Shown here: positions 32,870-34,643 of the stretch, piece by piece
Layout of the letters: each line of letters opens with the position of its first letter
How positions within the stretch are numbered: position 1 is the stretch's first letter
Assembly (NCBI GenBank): GCA_937923485.1
Contig: CALDUE010000078.1
Coordinates: 1-34,643, forward strand
DNA length: 34,643 nucleotides
Direction: 5' to 3'
From: an uncultured Saprospiraceae bacterium
GTDB taxonomy: Bacteria > Bacteroidota > Bacteroidia > Chitinophagales > Saprospiraceae
Made by a program: the position numbers and the translations under genes
The notes under the pieces: generated by a model
What the model was told of the DNA's origin: nothing
The model's input: only the letters and a program-made list of their open reading frames with translations
Databases searched by the model: none

Positions 32870-34643
32870 ATGGACGCCCCACACATTTTCCGCTACGTTC
32901 ACCGCTGGTGTGCGATGGTAGTCGCTGTAATATGCACTACTGGAGCTTTTGCTCAGCCCTGCGTATGTGTGGATTGTCCGCAACCTATTCCGACGATATC
33001 TGATTTCGAGGTTTGCCTCGATGTTCAAGGCTTAAGCAATCCGACTTTGGGTGCAAACGGTCAGGCAGTATGTGGCGTGAACCTTGAATTTACACACGAT
33101 TACATTGAGAACCTTTCCCTTAAACTCATAAGTCCTGCTGGTCAGGAAGTTCAATTACTTGGACCAGGCTTGACCGGATTTAGTGCGATTGCCACTCCAG
33201 GAGCTCGCTGGAATGTGGACATCCTTGATTGTGCTGCTACTGTTCGGCCTCATCCAGGAACAGGGCCTCAGTTTTCTGGAAGTAACAACACTTGGCAAGT
33301 GTTTGGAAACTACTCTGGCTCCTATTATCCTTTTGTTGGATGCCTTTCTGATTTCAATGCTGGGCCAGCCAACGGTCAGTGGTGTTTGCGAGTTGAGAGT
33401 AATGCAATCGTTACAAACAACGATCGGCTCGTCAACTTTGCGCTTGACTTCTGTGACGATACTGGAGAAAGCTGCTGCTATGTAGATGTTCCTGTAAGTC
33501 CAGTTTTTGGACAAGACACCACCCTCTGCCAAGGCGACCCTGCCTTAAAGCAATTCGTCGATTTCAGTCCCCAGTCGGAAATGGGCTACCTGAATCGGCT
33601 TGTGATTTCGCTAAACGACACCATTCAATCTTATGCTGTTGATACAGTTGATTTGCTAGGAGCTTTGCCTGGTGCGTATGAAGTATGTGGGGTTTCCTAT
33701 TGGTTAGGAGATGCGATCTCTTTGCCGCCTGCAGGGACACCCACCAACGTTTTAAAAAATGCACTTGCCACTGGTGCTTTTTGTGGAGAGCTGTCTGCGA
33801 GTTGCTTGCGCTATAGAATCCTTCCAGCCCTAAGCGCTTCGATAATTGATACAGCGATTTGTGAAGGAGAAACGCTCACGGTGGCTGGCGTGCCATATAC
33901 TGTTTCTGATTCATTGATCATCAACCTCAACTCAGGTGGCGGTTGTGACAGTCTTATTGATCTTCGACTAAGAGTGCTTGTTGCGGACACTACAATGCTC
34001 AGAGACAGTATTTGTGAAGGGGACACCTTCCGCATTGCTGGTGTGGACTTGACGACTGGTGGCGATTATAATTTTGCTTTTACGAATCAATTTGGCTGCG
34101 ATAGTCTTGTGGAACTCGAACTTGTTGAGTTCCCGATTTATGAATTTAATCGAGATACGGCCTTTTGCACAGGAGTCGGAATCGATTTTGATGGAGTCCT
34201 TGTTTCTTCTGCGGGGGCCTTTCGGCAAAACCTACAAAGTGTTCACGGCTGCGATTCAATCATCAACTGGAACCTGATTGAGCTAAGTCCGACAGCTGAA
34301 ATTCGGATTGCCGATTCGGTACTTAGCTGTGCGCGAACCTCAATTGCACTAAGAGGAGTCGCTCCGTCTGTTCCTTCCGGTGCAGTATTGAATACGCTAT
34401 GGAGAGGGCCAAATGCAAGTACAGCGAGTGCTCCAGACTGGGTTGCAAATACTGCTGGTTGGTACCACCTCGAACAAACCTTAAGTTTTCGCGGAAGCTC
34501 ATGTAGTGCCGTGGATAGTGTTTTCATTGAACAAGATTCGGCAGTAGCTGGTGTAATACTTCCCGACACCCTCCTGCTAAATTGCATAGTAGATACACTC
34601 CTGCTCGCCCCTCAAACATCGGGTGGGGTAGCGTATACGTTTC
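32870..34643 (+). CDS. Secreted P-domain protein, truncated by the window end
   Basis: An open frame of at least 591 codons with no stop before the window end. It starts MDAPHIFRYVHRW; a signal peptide ends near residue 28 (TTGAFAQ). Residues about 45-205 look like the P/proprotein-convertase (Homo B) beta-sandwich: VNLEFTHDYIENLSLKLISP, FNAGPANGQWCLRVES, VNFALDFC. P domains in Bacteroidota often sit on T9SS cargo. After about residue 220 come repeated Cys modules of the type CEGDTF-x-GVDL-x-GxY...FGCDSLVELEL, seen near 325-425, also present in both upstream giants. The rest, probably with a T9SS C-terminal domain, is outside the window. It begins 91 bases after the upstream stop and is likely in the same transcript. 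Confidence 0.9.
   Translation, partial: MDAPHIFRYVHRWCAMVVAVICTTGAFAQPCVCVDCPQPIPTISDFEVCLDVQGLSNPTLGANGQAVCGVNLEFTHDYIENLSLKLISPAGQEVQLLGPGLTGFSAIATPGARWNVDILDCAATVRPHPGTGPQFSGSNNTWQVFGNYSGSYYPFVGCLSDFNAGPANGQWCLRVESNAIVTNNDRLVNFALDFCDDTGESCCYVDVPVSPVFGQDTTLCQGDPALKQFVDFSPQSEMGYLNRLVISLNDTIQSYAVDTVDLLGALPGAYEVCGVSYWLGDAISLPPAGTPTNVLKNALATGAFCGELSASCLRYRILPALSASIIDTAICEGETLTVAGVPYTVSDSLIINLNSGGGCDSLIDLRLRVLVADTTMLRDSICEGDTFRIAGVDLTTGGDYNFAFTNQFGCDSLVELELVEFPIYEFNRDTAFCTGVGIDFDGVLVSSAGAFRQNLQSVHGCDSIINWNLIELSPTAEIRIADSVLSCARTSIALRGVAPSVPSGAVLNTLWRGPNASTASAPDWVANTAGWYHLEQTLSFRGSSCSAVDSVFIEQDSAVAGVILPDTLLLNCIVDTLLLAPQTSGGVAYTF

Overview
The window looks like a chromosomal segment from a member of the Bacteroidota, most likely a Lewinella-like member of the Saprospirales. 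The reasons are two type IX secretion (T9SS) type B 'gliding motility-associated' C-terminal domains, one T9SS type A C-terminal domain, a carboxypeptidase-regulatory/TonB receptor, very large PKD-rich secreted proteins, starts without an obvious Shine-Dalgarno, and GC near one half. The genus is inference from protein style, not from a database match. No tRNA, rRNA, CRISPR array, phage or transposase was seen.

Left part (1-3.9 kb): the ribosome-biogenesis GTPases der (minus) and era (plus) are divergent around a 189-base spacer with inverted AT-rich repeats and a 10-bp hairpin just before era. A convergent gap with CGCAGAG repeats follows. Then come a divergent pair: a cytosolic protein of unknown function (minus) and a NadR/AAA_28-like P-loop kinase (plus).

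Middle part (3.87-13.4 kb): a TPP riboswitch precedes a TonB-dependent receptor, so thiamine-type uptake is the best functional guess, and a bidirectional terminator closes it. Four minus-strand envelope genes follow: a small outer-membrane barrel, a 1129-residue secreted all-helical protein of unknown function with a TTG start, and two lipoproteins. Two of these genes have clear intrinsic terminators.

Right part (13.7-34.6 kb): four plus-strand genes for giant T9SS-type secreted proteins. The first is an M12B-like zinc metalloprotease with 18 PKD domains in strict long/short alternation and a type A sorting domain. Then come two type B (CHU_C) proteins of 2299 and 1894 residues that share a 260-residue module. 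In the first of these the module is in tandem with a 780-bp period and a near-identical tract suggesting recent gene conversion. The last is a P-domain (proprotein convertase-like) protein that starts at 32870 and runs off the window end.

Most unexpected signal: the 14-mer GTTTT(A/G)GCGAAAGC occurs exactly seven times on the two strands, in unrelated genes and in spacers, where far fewer than one copy is expected by chance. Its core GCGAAAGC is a known hyperstable DNA mini-hairpin, and at three sites the GTTTT arm has a nearby complementary arm. It behaves like a genome-wide dispersed signal (uptake sequence, Chi-like site or REP-type element) rather than part of any one gene.
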